From the NCBI GenBank assembly GCA_018466975.1, contig CM031560.1, positions 806,001-870,000 on the forward strand: a DNA stretch of 64,000 nt. Reading direction: 5' to 3'. How positions within the stretch are numbered: the stretch's first letter is position 1; each line of letters begins with the position of its first letter. The translations under genes were made by a program, and so were the position numbers. Under the pieces are notes generated by a model. The model searched no databases and was not told the DNA's origin. It saw only the letters and a program-made list of their open reading frames with translations. The DNA is from Sparassis latifolia (Eukaryota; Basidiomycota; Agaricomycetes; Polyporales; Sparassidaceae). Positions 1 through 11,285 of this stretch are shown piece after piece.

Positions 1-196
1 GGAGCGCCCAAGGGCAGACAAGCCGAGGGCATGATTACAAAGAAAGACAAAGAAGGAAATTTGCTTATATAAAGTGGAGCGTCTAGAACTGTATATATAC
101 AGAAATCTATTTTAGGACGCGTAATCACGCGCCCCGACGCATCTTGACCCGCCATCACTACCTTCCTATTTGGGAACTAAGGCGCGATTTCTAACA
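1..196 (+). repeat. 5' LTR (partial)
   Basis: These bases align without gaps to 4668-4863 of the 3' LTR and appear identical. A TATA-like TTATATAAAG at about 65-74 is the likely core promoter for the retrotransposon transcript. The LTR ends in CTAACA at 196. Confidence 0.93.
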
Positions 197-214
197 GGTT
201 ATGAGCCCCGGCTC
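197..214 (+). other. Probable primer binding site
   Basis: GGTTATGAGCCCCGG begins immediately after the LTR end. That is where copia elements carry their tRNA (often initiator-Met or half-tRNA) primer site. The complementary tRNA was not identified, so the call rests on position. Confidence 0.5.
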
Positions 215-295
215 TAGCCAATAAATACTTGGATAACAACAGCCCCTATTGTGGCTACAAAAATTGTTACCCCCTTACTAGTACGAGAACAAATA

Positions 296-2302
296 ATGTC
301 GACCAGCGCTGATAATACGAGCAATAGCAATGCTTACCGGATCCCGCTCCTGAAGGAAGACAATTGGCTCCGTGGAAGCGCCGCCGAGGCCATCCTTAAT
401 GATAAGGGTCTCCAGGAGTATGTGACCGGAAAGACACCGAAGCCGCAGCCGAGTAATGACCCGGCCAATAGGGCAGCGAGAGAGGCGGAGATTAGCGCCT
501 GGGGAGAGAAGGACCTCAAGGCCCAGAACGTAATTGTGCTATCGCTGGGAGATTCCCAGATGGTGCACATCGCTGGAGCCGAGACGGCACGGGCCATGTG
601 GGAGCAGCTTCGCACAGTCAAGGAACAGCGTGGACAGCATGGAATTCTCGCGCTGTGCCGGCGTTTTTACCGGATGCAAGCCAAGGAAGAAGATAATATC
701 TCCAGTCACATTACACAGCTACGACAGATCCAGGAACAACTCCACCTAATGGGGAAGGTTGTTTCTGACGAAGATTTCCGGCTCATTCTGGCTACCTCAT
801 TACCGGAGAGCTGGGACTCTTTCCTCAGCTCTTACTTTGGCGCCGTGGGCGGCAATGTTGGCGCCGAAGGTGCTGACAACGTGCGCCCTCAGCTTACATC
901 ACAAGAATTGATTGCCATCATTCTTGATGAAAATAGGCGAAGGCACGAGCGTGGCGAGCGCGGTCAATCCTCGGACCAAGCCATGGTTGCCAAAGGAAAG
1001 AAGCGCCCCTTTGGGGAATACAAAAAATGTTCGATCTGCGGAAAGCCGAGACATCTTGGTAACGAGTGTCGGCACCGCGACAAGGTCAAATGTATGAATT
1101 GCGGAAAATTCGGGCATAAGGCCACGGATTGTTGGGCTAAAGGCGGCGGCAAAGCCGGACAGGGCCCGCCGATGAAACGGCAAAAGACGGAACGTGCTTA
1201 CGAAGCACGCGAGGTCGAATCGAAAGAGGATGAGGCAAAAATAGCCTACGATAATGATAGCGACACTGTATCTCTCGGATCTGATGGCGAAATCGCTTCT
1301 TTCTATGAGTGGTTTGCCGACTCCGGGACAACTTCGCACATTACAAATCGTCGTGAAGTCTTCGCGACCTATCAGGCGCTCGAAGATCACGCGATCACGG
1401 GCATCGGACCGCAACCAACGCAGGCATTGGGCCGCGGTACGGTCGATGTCGAAAGTAAAGTAGGAGACCGGAAAGTGAAATTCCGTCTCCACAGTGTACT
1501 GTATGCGCCGACAGCACCCAATAGCCTCCTCTCCATCACGCGTTTGGACGATGCGGGAGGAAGAGTACTTATGGGTAATAGTCGTGCAATACTAATAGAT
1601 AAAAATAAACACACTCTTGCTATAGGCAAGAAAAATGGACGACTATATTCATTGAAATTGCGTCCAATAGTTCCACAACCTGCGCGAACCTATACTGCTA
1701 AGGAATACGGCCCGCATACCTGGGAAGAGTGGCACAAGATCTATGGCCATATCGGGAAACCAGCGCTTATGCGATTATATCGCGAAGGGCTTGTTGATGG
1801 CCTAGAAATCTCGCCAAGCCCAGATGAAATTAATTGCGAGGCGTGCATCCAAGCAAAGGCAACGCGGAAGCCATTTCCCAAAGAGACGGACGAATGCAGC
1901 AAGGTACCCGGAGAATTAACACACACGGATGTGTGGGGACCTGCGCAGACAGCCGCTCTACAAGGGTGGAAATATTTTATTACATTTACCGATGATTACA
2001 GTCGTCGAAGTACAGTACTATTTATGAGGCATAAAGATGAAGTAACTGAAAAGGTAAAGAATTATATTACCTATATCGAGCGCAAGTTTGGAAATAAACC
2101 CTTGCGACTCAGGCTCGACAACGGTCGAGAATATATGAACACCGAATTAATTAACTGGTGTCAAATGAAAGGGATCGAGATGGGTCCGACTGCGCCGTAC
2201 TCACCATCCCAGAACGGAGTCTCTGAGAGATTGAATCGCACACTGCTTGGACTAGCGCGCGATGATCTATGCGAGAGATCTACCTCGTTATCTTTGGGCT
2301 GA
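296..2302 (+). CDS. copia Gag-protease-integrase (5' part of split polyprotein)
   Basis: The first ATG of the frame is at 296 (MSTSADNT); upstream codons in frame lack ATG. Domains in order: a Gag UBN2-like region; two CCHC zinc knuckles (CSICGKPRHLGNEC and CMNCGKFGHKATDC); aspartic protease motif FADSGTTSH; the GAG-pre-integrase HHCC zinc finger (HKIYGHIG...CEAC); and the integrase core with its Asp-Asp-Glu residues (DVWGP, LDNGREY, NGVSERLNR). The frame ends at 2302, just after the catalytic Glu, in codons unlike any integrase. The true continuation is in the frame beginning near 2262. A two-base loss within the GCGCGC run at about 2253-2260 is the simplest explanation. Confidence 0.9.
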   Translation: MSTSADNTSNSNAYRIPLLKEDNWLRGSAAEAILNDKGLQEYVTGKTPKPQPSNDPANRAAREAEISAWGEKDLKAQNVIVLSLGDSQMVHIAGAETARAMWEQLRTVKEQRGQHGILALCRRFYRMQAKEEDNISSHITQLRQIQEQLHLMGKVVSDEDFRLILATSLPESWDSFLSSYFGAVGGNVGAEGADNVRPQLTSQELIAIILDENRRRHERGERGQSSDQAMVAKGKKRPFGEYKKCSICGKPRHLGNECRHRDKVKCMNCGKFGHKATDCWAKGGGKAGQGPPMKRQKTERAYEAREVESKEDEAKIAYDNDSDTVSLGSDGEIASFYEWFADSGTTSHITNRREVFATYQALEDHAITGIGPQPTQALGRGTVDVESKVGDRKVKFRLHSVLYAPTAPNSLLSITRLDDAGGRVLMGNSRAILIDKNKHTLAIGKKNGRLYSLKLRPIVPQPARTYTAKEYGPHTWEEWHKIYGHIGKPALMRLYREGLVDGLEISPSPDEINCEACIQAKATRKPFPKETDECSKVPGELTHTDVWGPAQTAALQGWKYFITFTDDYSRRSTVLFMRHKDEVTEKVKNYITYIERKFGNKPLRLRLDNGREYMNTELINWCQMKGIEMGPTAPYSPSQNGVSERLNRTLLGLARDDLCERSTSLSLG

Positions 2303-4637
2303 AGCGATTGCTCACGCAGTCTATATTAAAAATAGATCGCCTACCCAGGCGTTAAATGGGGCAACTCCCGAAGAAAAATGGAATGGGACGAAACCAAATA
2401 TCTCGTACCTACAAGAATTCGGTTCCCCCGTATGGGTCCTCACGGAGGACGCAACACTATCAAAGCTAGCGCCCCGTGCCAACAAGTATATTTTTGTTGG
2501 ATACATGGACGGACCCAAAGCCATCAAATATTATGATGCACATACGCGCCAGATTAAAATCTCGCGTAATTTCCAATTTTCTTCGAATTCCCCGGACCAT
2601 TTGCCCGGCAACGCGCCTCACGTGCCACAAGAGCAAATAGGATCCGACGTACCTATCCTCACAGCACAGCGTGAGGGGGAGCAAAATATATTTCCGGGCA
2701 CTTTACCTAGCAATGCGTCAGACGTGCCGCATGCGGAAAGAAGACCCGAAGTCCCAAACCTCACAACGACCGCAGACGTGCGGCGCGAGGGGGAGTTAGG
2801 AACTTCCGCGCCACAGTCACCTGCCAAAAATCCGCGAAAGTGCAGACAGGATGATGATCCTGATCAACGCGAGGAAAGCGGGACGGACGCACCAAGCCAG
2901 CCCAGACGAACCAGAAGAAAGACAGTTCGGCATGATTACCGTCTAATGCACGACCCAGAGGCAGACGAAGATCTGGATAATGATCCAGATAAATCAAATG
3001 CCGAATTAGTCTATATTGCGATGAGCGCCCACGGAAATGCGGATGCGGATGAGCCAAAGACGCTCAGTGATGCCAAGAGATCACTCGAGTGGCCCAAATG
3101 GGAACAGGCAGTCCAGACGGAACTCAATCAACTACAGGGTATGGAGACTTGGGAGTTAGTGGAACCTCCCGAAGATCGAAAACCCGTAGGAAATAAATGG
3201 GTTCTAGTTAAGAAAACAAACAAAGAGGGTGAAATAATCAAATACAAAGCCCGCCTGGTTGCGAAGGGATATTCTCAAATCCCAGGCATGGACTATACCG
3301 AGACGTTCGCGCCCGTAGTCCGCCTCGAAACCATTCGAGCTATCCTCGGGCTAGCCGCAATCTTAGATTGGGAGATCGGACAGATGGACGTGAAAGGCGC
3401 CTATCTCAATGGAACTCTCAAAGAAGAAGTGTATATGCGGCAACCCGAAGGATACAGCGATGGAACATACCGCGTATGTAAATTAAAGAAAACCCTCTAC
3501 GGGCTAAAGCAGTCTGGCCGAGAATGGAATATCGTGCTGAACCGCAAGTTACTAGACGCGGGATTCAAGCGCCTATTCTCGGATCCATGTGCGTACATTC
3601 GGATCAAAGGTGATAAGATAGAAATCGTCACCGTTTGGGTAGACGACCTATTAATATTCACCAATGATTGCGCACTGATGGACCAATTGAAGAGGGAACT
3701 CCGAAATATGTTCGAAGTTACCGACCTTGGCGAACCCCGAAAAATTGTGGGGATAGAAATTGAGAGAGACCGTTCAAAGCGGACAATCAAAATCTCTCAG
3801 ACAAAATATATTGAGTCTATCCTACACAAGAATGGGCTTACGAACGCCAACACGGTCGGGATGCCTCTTGATCCAAATACAGTGCTTGAAAAAGAAGAAC
3901 CCGAAACTGATGACGAATGCGACCGAGACAACGGATATGCATCGCTCGTCGGATCACTGATGTACGCGGCAATTGCCACGAGACCAGACATTGCTCACGC
4001 CGTGCAACGGCTTAGCTCATTTACTGCCAATCCCGGAATGGCTCATTGGACTGCTGCTAAACGCGTCCTCCGCTATCTATCCGGAACGCGAGAACTTGGA
4101 ATAATCTACGGGCCAATTGCAGATGTCAAGCCCGAAGATCAATCCATATTTGTGGGCTACTCAGATGCAGACTATGCGAACGATATCCGAGATCGCAAAT
4201 CAATCTCGGGATATTTATTTAAATTAGGAAATGGCACGATCACGTGGAGCTCAAAGAAGCAAACCACGGTCGCGTCATCCACCACGGAAGCCGAATACAT
4301 GGCATCCGCCGAAGCGGCAAAAGAAGCCGTGTGGCTCCGAACACTATTCAAAGAAATAGGTTTCGAGCAACAAGATCCTACAATTTTATTCGAGGATAAT
4401 ACAGCGGCGATCTCAATCGCACGTGATCCCCAATTCCACGCGAAATCAAAACATTTTGATGTAAAGCATCATTATGTGCGCGAAAAATTGAGGGATAAAT
4501 ATATTGATATCCACTACTGTCCCACGGAGGACATGATAGCGGATATCCTAACAAAATCACTCCCTAAGCCGAGGCACGAGAAGCTCACAAAGAAGCTCGG
4601 AATGCCCATCGGCTTGAGGGGGAGTGTTGGAAAGTAG
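2262..4637 (+). CDS. copia integrase C-terminus, reverse transcriptase and RNase H
   Basis: This frame picks up the integrase immediately after the break (ARDLPRYLWAEA, NRSPTQAL). It then holds a variable linker rich in Pro/Asp/Arg, the RVT_2 reverse transcriptase (WVLVKKTNKEG, DVKGAYLNG, LYGLKQSGREW, and VDDLLIF as the catalytic YVDD equivalent), and a copia RNase H (YSDADYAND, SSTTEAEYMA, EDNTAAISIA). It runs into the start of the 3' LTR. The frame is intact apart from the upstream frameshift, which fits a young copy that was disabled recently or was mobilised in trans. Confidence 0.9.
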   Translation: MIYARDLPRYLWAEAIAHAVYIKNRSPTQALNGATPEEKWNGTKPNISYLQEFGSPVWVLTEDATLSKLAPRANKYIFVGYMDGPKAIKYYDAHTRQIKISRNFQFSSNSPDHLPGNAPHVPQEQIGSDVPILTAQREGEQNIFPGTLPSNASDVPHAERRPEVPNLTTTADVRREGELGTSAPQSPAKNPRKCRQDDDPDQREESGTDAPSQPRRTRRKTVRHDYRLMHDPEADEDLDNDPDKSNAELVYIAMSAHGNADADEPKTLSDAKRSLEWPKWEQAVQTELNQLQGMETWELVEPPEDRKPVGNKWVLVKKTNKEGEIIKYKARLVAKGYSQIPGMDYTETFAPVVRLETIRAILGLAAILDWEIGQMDVKGAYLNGTLKEEVYMRQPEGYSDGTYRVCKLKKTLYGLKQSGREWNIVLNRKLLDAGFKRLFSDPCAYIRIKGDKIEIVTVWVDDLLIFTNDCALMDQLKRELRNMFEVTDLGEPRKIVGIEIERDRSKRTIKISQTKYIESILHKNGLTNANTVGMPLDPNTVLEKEEPETDDECDRDNGYASLVGSLMYAAIATRPDIAHAVQRLSSFTANPGMAHWTAAKRVLRYLSGTRELGIIYGPIADVKPEDQSIFVGYSDADYANDIRDRKSISGYLFKLGNGTITWSSKKQTTVASSTTEAEYMASAEAAKEAVWLRTLFKEIGFEQQDPTILFEDNTAAISIARDPQFHAKSKHFDVKHHYVREKLRDKYIDIHYCPTEDMIADILTKSLPKPRHEKLTKKLGMPIGLRGSVGK
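4613..4624 (+). other. Polypurine tract
   Basis: TTGAGGGGGAG abuts the TGTTGG start of the 3' LTR. This is the expected place and composition for the plus-strand priming site. Confidence 0.7.
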
Positions 4638-4863
4638 CGCCCAAATTTCTGGAGCTCCAGAAATTGGGGAGCGCCCAAGGGCAGACAAGCCGAGGGCATG
4701 ATTACAAAGAAAGACAAAGAAGGAAATTTGCTTATATAAAGTGGAGCGTCTAGAACTGTATATATACAGAAATCTATTTTAGGACGCGTAATCACGCGCC
4801 CCGACGCATCTTGACCCGCCATCACTACCTTCCTATTTGGGAACTAAGGCGCGATTTCTAACA
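4625..4863 (+). repeat. 3' LTR (complete, 239 bp)
   Basis: TGTTGG...CTAACA gives the canonical TG...CA ends. The part absent from the truncated 5' LTR contains a perfect 22-bp palindrome at 4643-4664 centred on GGAGCTCC. The remainder is identical to bases 1-196. Confidence 0.95.
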
Positions 4864-7800
4864 CCATCTTTCAATTCTAGTTTATGCGCCTCTCACACGC
4901 TTTCTGCATGCAGATAATTCTCCCCTGGTTTCCGATACTATTGTACGCAGCTGTTCTCCACCAAAACTGTAGGCACGGGAAATTCTAATATGTCGCCTTC
5001 TGTGCGTTTTTGCACAATCGCCCATCACGCCCACCTCAATCTTCAACCCTTGTCGTCAATGCTGTGACTAGCTGCCTTCAGAGCCCATGTGCCCTCATAG
5101 CTACGAATATCCTCTTTGTACGGGCATAACTTCGTTTTGTCTCCGACGGAGCCATCTATTAGGCGGGCTGAGCAATTGACACCTTTACTTTTCCTCAACA
5201 CCAGCTTCACTCAACCTTGTCTCTGTGACGATGTGGCGAGGAGAGGTAACAGCGATGCCAACATGTTGAATCATCTTTGAGTTCAATTGCATGTCACCGG
5301 GTTTGAGTTCAAGTTTTCGCTGCTGTATGGACACAAACCTCGGTTCGAGTGACTCTTGCATGATAAGTTTCCGTGCTTTGTCTTCTTTCCACCTGCGCGC
5401 TGACTGAAGATCTACGTGACTTTTTCTTCAACGGATCAGCTTGGAGGTCGAATCTGGTCACTCCAGTCGTTTTTCTCGTGCATTCAAGAAATGTTGTGTT
5501 CGTGTTCGCTGTCATTCCCAGGATGCAAGCTTACTGACATCGTAGTATTGTCATTCTCCGACGATGCAAGAAAGTGAGCCTCGGAGATGTTCAATTGTTA
5601 CCCGGGGACTTTGACACTCATCGCACGATCCTGTCCGACGCTCGTGTCAGGCATTGTCGCATCGCAGAGTCTAAGTCTGATCACTGTTGAATCCCGGCGC
5701 AGTAGCGAGATCGCCATAATGAAGTCACAGGCTTACTGGGAAATAAATGCCTAAATTGTTCAGATTGCTAGGATTCAAATCTCAGGCATTCCTGTCAATA
5801 TCACTTGCCACCGTTTGTTGATCTGTCAATGACATCCTGCTCGGCTGTGATATACTGATCATCACTTTGTAGACACCGAACACCCAGCCTCGAATACCTC
5901 ATCACAAGAGAAGATAATCGACGTAACAGCGATGTAGCAACACTGTACACCGTGTACCTCTAACCTTTCGCATGGGCGTTTATTGAGCGAAGTAGCTATC
6001 GGCCCTCTGCAGAGGTAGGACAACACTGATGTATGTATCATCAACTTGCGCATGCACTGTATGATCTCGGATCCTTCTTCTTCCATGTTATCTGATGCAA
6101 AGACGCATCTTCACACACTTGTCATAGATTATCAAAATCATACATCTCATCCGCATCGGCGTAAACGCGATACTGACATGGACTCGTGTCTGAATCCTGG
6201 CACGGCGGTTGTGGTCCCTGAATATGAGCCTAATTTGTGGATGCCTCTGGGAGTCGAGGCGGATTAAGTCACAGAGTTTTCATCACACATTCTCCGCCGC
6301 TGATCCCTGATACAGACCAACCGTATGGTAAGGCGAATCAACTAATGGTTTCCAGGACCATGGTGGTGTTAATGAAGTGGTGCATGTGGTAAGACCGAGA
6401 ATTGAGCAATGCGTGTCCTCTACGTACCCGGACTACTGACTTGCGCACAGCCATCCCGCATCATTCACCTTGTTTGAAATCAGTGCCGACCACTTGAACG
6501 TTGCGCGCCACGCTTCTCCCTATCTCGACTCGGAGCAGTGCCACACCAATTGAACCAATTAATGAAGCTGGAGTGCTTTGCATCAATACCGCGAGTACTT
6601 TTGCAGAACATTGTACCACAGCAGCTAATCCGAAAGCGCTAGTGTAGCTCGTATAGGAGACTATCGTGTTTCATGCTACAAGCACAGTAGGTTGATGTTC
6701 AATTCCAGAACAAGTAGTTTCCTCTGCCAGATACGCTCATGTCTTGTCAGGGACCATCCTTACGCTGATAGCAAGAGAAGTATTGTCCTTGCATTCTTCG
6801 AGCAATAGTTTCGGCAAATCCGTTAGGCCGCGCAGCAGTCAGATAAACGGGAGGTTGCCACAGCATTTTGGAAGAGCGCTACCTTGGGCTTTTCAATTAC
6901 ACAACTGATTCCGTCGGAGCCACTGTGACCAAGTCTATCAGTCATCACCTTACAAGGTTCGTTCGCTGCTGTCACTCGTCCCTGGAAATCCGTCACCGAT
7001 GACCATCGTGTAGTCCACTTTCATTGTTTGCTGTAAAACGTAGCTGCTGTGCTGTTGATGACAGGACGCCGCGCTCTGGATACGGCAACATGGCAGATTT
7101 GAAGCATAACCGACAACTTCATGGGAATGGTACTGTACAATTGTTATTCTTCTGTCTCCTACCTTCACTCACGCATCAGAGTTCACGGTGCCCGTGTATA
7201 GCAGGATACTGGCACATCCTTACACCACCACGGTATTGTGGAGCTGGACTACCTGCACCAGACGCATGAACCGGTTTTCCGCATTCATTCAAGAGGCGTT
7301 CCTGACGTCCTGTGCTCACACCCAAGTCAGACGCTGCTTCCGTCTGTATTCAGATACTGCGCCCTGTCATCTTGACTAAGGTTCGGTCGTTCGGTAGTTG
7401 TTCTTGGTTTTTTTCAGCTCAAAGATTGTCGACAGCTGAACTGCAGATTGTTATCCACCCGTTCGCGGTATGTGTCCTTTTCTTGACTCGTGGTCATTGA
7501 ATATGCTGCCTCATCTGTCGACGTACAAGCTGGGAATTTTGTGTTTGCTTGCGGTAGGAGACCGTAGGCCGTCCTTTCGACTTCCTCCAACGCATACAAT
7601 GGCGGATATACGAAGAATGAATATCCATGAACTCAACGACCTCGGATAGCAATGCAAAGGATGCATGTTCCCCCCTTTCGTATCTTATAGTCGACAATGC
7701 CGGCATCAGTACGAGAGGTCGTATGTATGGGAGCCTATGAGACCTCTGTCGAACTCAGCCATGTCTCACGCTGCGCGAAATGTCGCACACATGCCTTGAG

Positions 7801-8809
7801 GACCGCCCTCAGAAGGTTCCTACAATCGCCATCGACTCATTGGTCATTGTGAGTGAGCTGGCTGTGCATGAGAACGTTCAAGACCACAAGACCGTGATCC
7901 TCGCGAGAGCGCCAACGTCATCAATGGTGACGGAGGCACAAAGACTAGGTCCCAACATTCATGTGAAACACCGCCTTTGAAGATTTTGGTACCGGCGTGT
8001 GCGCAGTGCGAGACTTAGGCGAGCTTGTGCAGGGGACAAGTCGAGTATGCATTCAAATGCTAAAGCGAAGGAAAATAGGCTGCATGTAAGGTACGTCGTA
8101 GTATCTGAGCGTGGATTTTTGGTGATGAATGGAATCTAAAGGATGATCAATGATGGGTACTAGGAGCGCAGTATGGTAATCCTGGCCAAAATGAAGTCGC
8201 ATATAACCGGACTGAGGCGGGGTGGTGAAGGTGAAGAGGGTGACAATGATGATATACGACACTGTGGATGCTTATGGAGGTGATGATGTTGGAAGAGAAT
8301 GATGATATCGATGCCATGAAGATACCAATAGAGTCAATGCGAGAGGTTGGGTCAAAGGGATACACTGATGGTGAAGATGCAACGAGTTGGGGATTGATGC
8401 GACGTTGGTGAACGTGATGATGTTGAGAGAAGTAAAGTAACGGTGAAGGAGGAGAAATGCTGAATGCCGTCCATGATGAAGGTGCTGGTGGATACGTCTA
8501 TGTCGAAGGAATGATGCCTTGGGATATATGTACCATGATGATTGCGTATTAGTCCGTGCAGAAATGGGGAAGAATTGACATAGAAGGTGCATGCAAAGTC
8601 GTAAAGTCATGATGCCGCAAACTAGTGGACGCAATACGCGATGTTGGAGTTAACGTGTGGGTGAACGTGGAAGTCGCAAGCCCAGTGAAGTGAAGTTGAC
8701 AGAGCATTCCCCGTCTGCGTGACTTGATCTGTTAGTTCTGTCGAACATCGTCATCCTTGAAGACCGATATGAGAGACACACGCGTAACGGCTACGGTAGG
8801 CACTTACAT
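4864..8809. other. 3.9 kb without a recognisable gene
   Basis: Only short, overlapping open frames occur, none with a recognisable domain or a consistent exon chain. 8100-8660 is a low-complexity stretch rich in GATGATG/GGTGAAG steps, which explains His/Leu/Ser-rich frames on the minus strand. No tRNA signature, LTR or terminal repeat was seen other than the copia LTR edge. Non-coding RNA or decayed sequence cannot be excluded. Confidence 0.6.
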
Positions 8810-10373
8810 TCAATCACGCAAGGCGACTTTCCCTCTCGTCAATGTTCGTCCTCTGGTCCGACCTCTCTCAATCTCCCAATCCTTCTCGTCAGCACTTACC
8901 TCCTGTTCAAGAATTTTCTCGAGTGACCGCTCCAGATCTTCATTGCTCAGCACAACGGAGACACGTCGCTCCCTCTCATCGTCCGTGACGTTCAAATTTC
9001 TTCCGATGCCGACGACAGTACGAATTCCTCTCTCGGAAGCTACACTAGATCCCCTCCGAGAGCGCAGACCTAGACCTGGGAAGGGCGACCTGCTTCGTCT
9101 CTCGGCTTCGCCGTAGGGCGGAGAAAACGCACTTTTCAACCGCAGGCAGCGTTCAGCCTGGGCAACCTTGAACGATACAACCGGCGCAGCAGCGGTGCGC
9201 GCTATAGGTGCGCGCATCTGGGACCTACGGAACGTCGTGGGAACAGTGGGACGCCATCGCGAATGTCGAGGTGGTGGAGAGACGGGAGAGGGAGGGGCCA
9301 GTACAGCCGGGGACACAGGAGACGGTGGAGAAGAAGCAGGCGATGCAAATGGGGTTGACACTGACGGCGCGTCGGACGCCGAGGTCGAATCGGATGCGAC
9401 CCTGCGCTGGAAGGCCGATATGAGCCTTCCGTCGTCAGACACTTCGCCATAGGATTTCCCATCTGCAAACCCGCAAGCGACTAGGTTGTCTTGACCACGA
9501 GACAAAGACAAAGACTGTTTCATAGACGAAGACAAGGATGATGAAATGGGAGACACCAAGGGATTTGCGGGAACATGTGTCTCCCCAACCGGATGAGCAA
9601 CTTGACGACCGCCGACTTTCTGGCGATCGTCAGACTGTCGCGCTGTGCTAGTACTGCAAGGCTGAGGGGGTGACTGAGTGCGCATATGTGCCCCATGGTG
9701 GCACAGAAAAATTTTGGGGACGGAGTACAAGAACGGCTCATTAGAGTATGGGCGCTTTTCGAGTCCGAGATCTGCGTCTATGTCGACAGAGCAGCGTGCA
9801 TAATTTTGGCGACCATGTGGAATCAGAACACTCGCGTGCCCACGTTGCTGCAATAAGGGCTGCGTGGCATAGTTCATCACCATCTGCTGGCGTCCATGCA
9901 AAGAACAAGGTGAAACAGAGAAGTCGAAGTTGAAGACGAAGTCAGGCGAGGCCTGGTGACGGATGGGGGACCGTGGAGGTGGACGGACGCTTTTGCGACG
10001 GGGAATCGTAATGGGTAGAGACGGCTTGAAGGTCGGGCTGGTCTGAATGTTGGGGCGTAGCGTATCGGTGCGACAGGTGTTCGTGCGTTCGAAGAATGGG
10101 GCAGATGCAGCGCTCATGACTTCCATCGCCTGATGCGCCGCAAAAGGTGCCTGCGTTGAGGAGTCAGTAAGATAAGAAAGGGCTGAACTGCACAGCGCGC
10201 GAACATTCTATGCAGAAGTATTGAAATAAATGCAGGGAAAAGCAACGTACCAAAACTGACAGCTTGAGATGCTTCGTCCGACTTTTGTGTGGACGGATGT
10301 CCCAACGGTAAAGAAGCCGGTAAAGAAGCCGGATAACTGTGCTGCAGAGTATACCAGAAGTGACTTCGTTCAC
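8810..10373 (-). CDS. Hypothetical disordered Pro/Ser/Arg-rich protein
   Basis: A 438-codon uninterrupted frame (10126 to 8810, starting MEVMSAAS) is too long to be chance. It is Ser/Pro/Arg-rich with runs such as SPPSPVSPAV and a charged C-terminus (DERERRVSVVLSNEDLERSLEKI, then ERGRTRGRTLTRG). A good intron (GTACGT at 10250 down to CAG at 10151, with a CTGAC branch-like site) would add an upstream exon 10251-10373. That exon encodes 41 residues ending HLKLSVL and then APFAAHQAMEVM. The phases fit, but the extension is inference. No domain is recognised. It looks like an intrinsically disordered basidiomycete protein, possibly phosphorylated given its SP and RS sites. The single-exon core is more certain than the start. 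Confidence 0.6.
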
Positions 10374-11285
10374 GTCTATTGCTGAGTCTGCCCAACTACA
10401 GGCAGGCTATTAAGCTTTTTTGAGGATGTGGTATGCCACTGCACGCAGCAGCAGGACTCCTTGATCTGCAAGCTCGCACGAGGCGCTGAGGGCCTGTTTC
10501 AGGTGGCTGACTAGAACGGAGAGGGCAAGTAGGAGCCTCTTGGATTCGCTCACAAAGAAAACGTTGTGTGGACGACTGTGACCCACGCCAGAGTCGGACA
10601 GCGCGGTTTTTGAACGAATGATGGCTCGCCTGTGGACTTCACCGAGCGTCCGCTGCACCGATAGGCAGAACAATAAGGTTGCCACCGATAGTGTCCGGCG
10701 CACCAGTCTTCGTGCCTGCAACGACGAGAATAAGGCGATGTTTGTGTCGGAAAAATAAAAGAAGAGGACACGAAATAGGAGCACCTTCAGCACAGGGTCG
10801 TTGTTGACCGCGTCTTTTGTGTTCAATATAGACGTTGTCGCGCGCGTGCGCGAAAATAAATATTACCTATCACGTGATACGTGCCTTCTACTGAGTTACT
10901 TAAGCGCCCATGGACCACGGGCGGTCAAATGTCTCTGGCAGATGTTCCTTCACCACGTTACCAAGCTTCTTCTCATTGCGCCTTTCTTCCCTAAGCTTCG
11001 AATTCAGCAGAACACCGAGTCGGACATTGGCGTTGGTTCTCATTCACGAGACCTGGTCAATGTGACTCACATGCGGAGGTGTATACTGGTGTCCCTGGGG
11101 CGTCGCTGACTAAGCGGCCGTTCCCTTTGGAGGGATTGCCCCTCCCCAATGTGAGGCTACCGAGAAAGCGGAGACATTCATGGAGGCTCCTATCCTAGGA
11201 GCAAGCCTCGAACTGTTCTATGCACGGGGGAGCCGCTCATATCCGCCCCCTGAAATACATTCCCTACCTTCTTGCTAGCGACCAC
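10374..11285. other. Intergenic region upstream of the epoxide hydrolase
   Basis: A 138-codon minus-strand frame (10826-10410) has no recognisable motif and may be chance. The stretch lies between the start of the disordered-protein gene (minus) and the first epoxide hydrolase (plus), so it probably carries divergent promoters. A CGCGCGTGCGCG alternation lies near 10838-10850. Confidence 0.45.

Larger units (their letters stand above)
1..4863 (+). mobile_element. Ty1/copia LTR retrotransposon, 5' end cut by the window
   Basis: The element reads LTR - primer site - gag/protease/integrase - reverse transcriptase/RNase H - polypurine tract - LTR. The integrase-before-RT order is diagnostic of Ty1/copia. 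The first 196 bases match 4668-4863 with no difference that I can see, so insertion is recent. The full LTR (4625-4863) begins TGTTGG and ends AACA. The left 43 bases of the 5' LTR and the left target duplication lie outside the window. POL is broken by a frameshift near 2255, so this copy probably cannot move on its own. Confidence 0.95.

Noticed and set aside
2253..2264. Programmed ribosomal frameshift in the copia element
   Set aside because: The shift lies inside the integrase domain, not at a gag/pol boundary, and there is no slippery-heptamer-plus-structure arrangement. A dinucleotide indel explains it better.
10410..10826. 138-codon minus-strand frame as a gene
   Set aside because: No recognisable motif, no splice partners, and frames of this size are expected by chance at this GC content.
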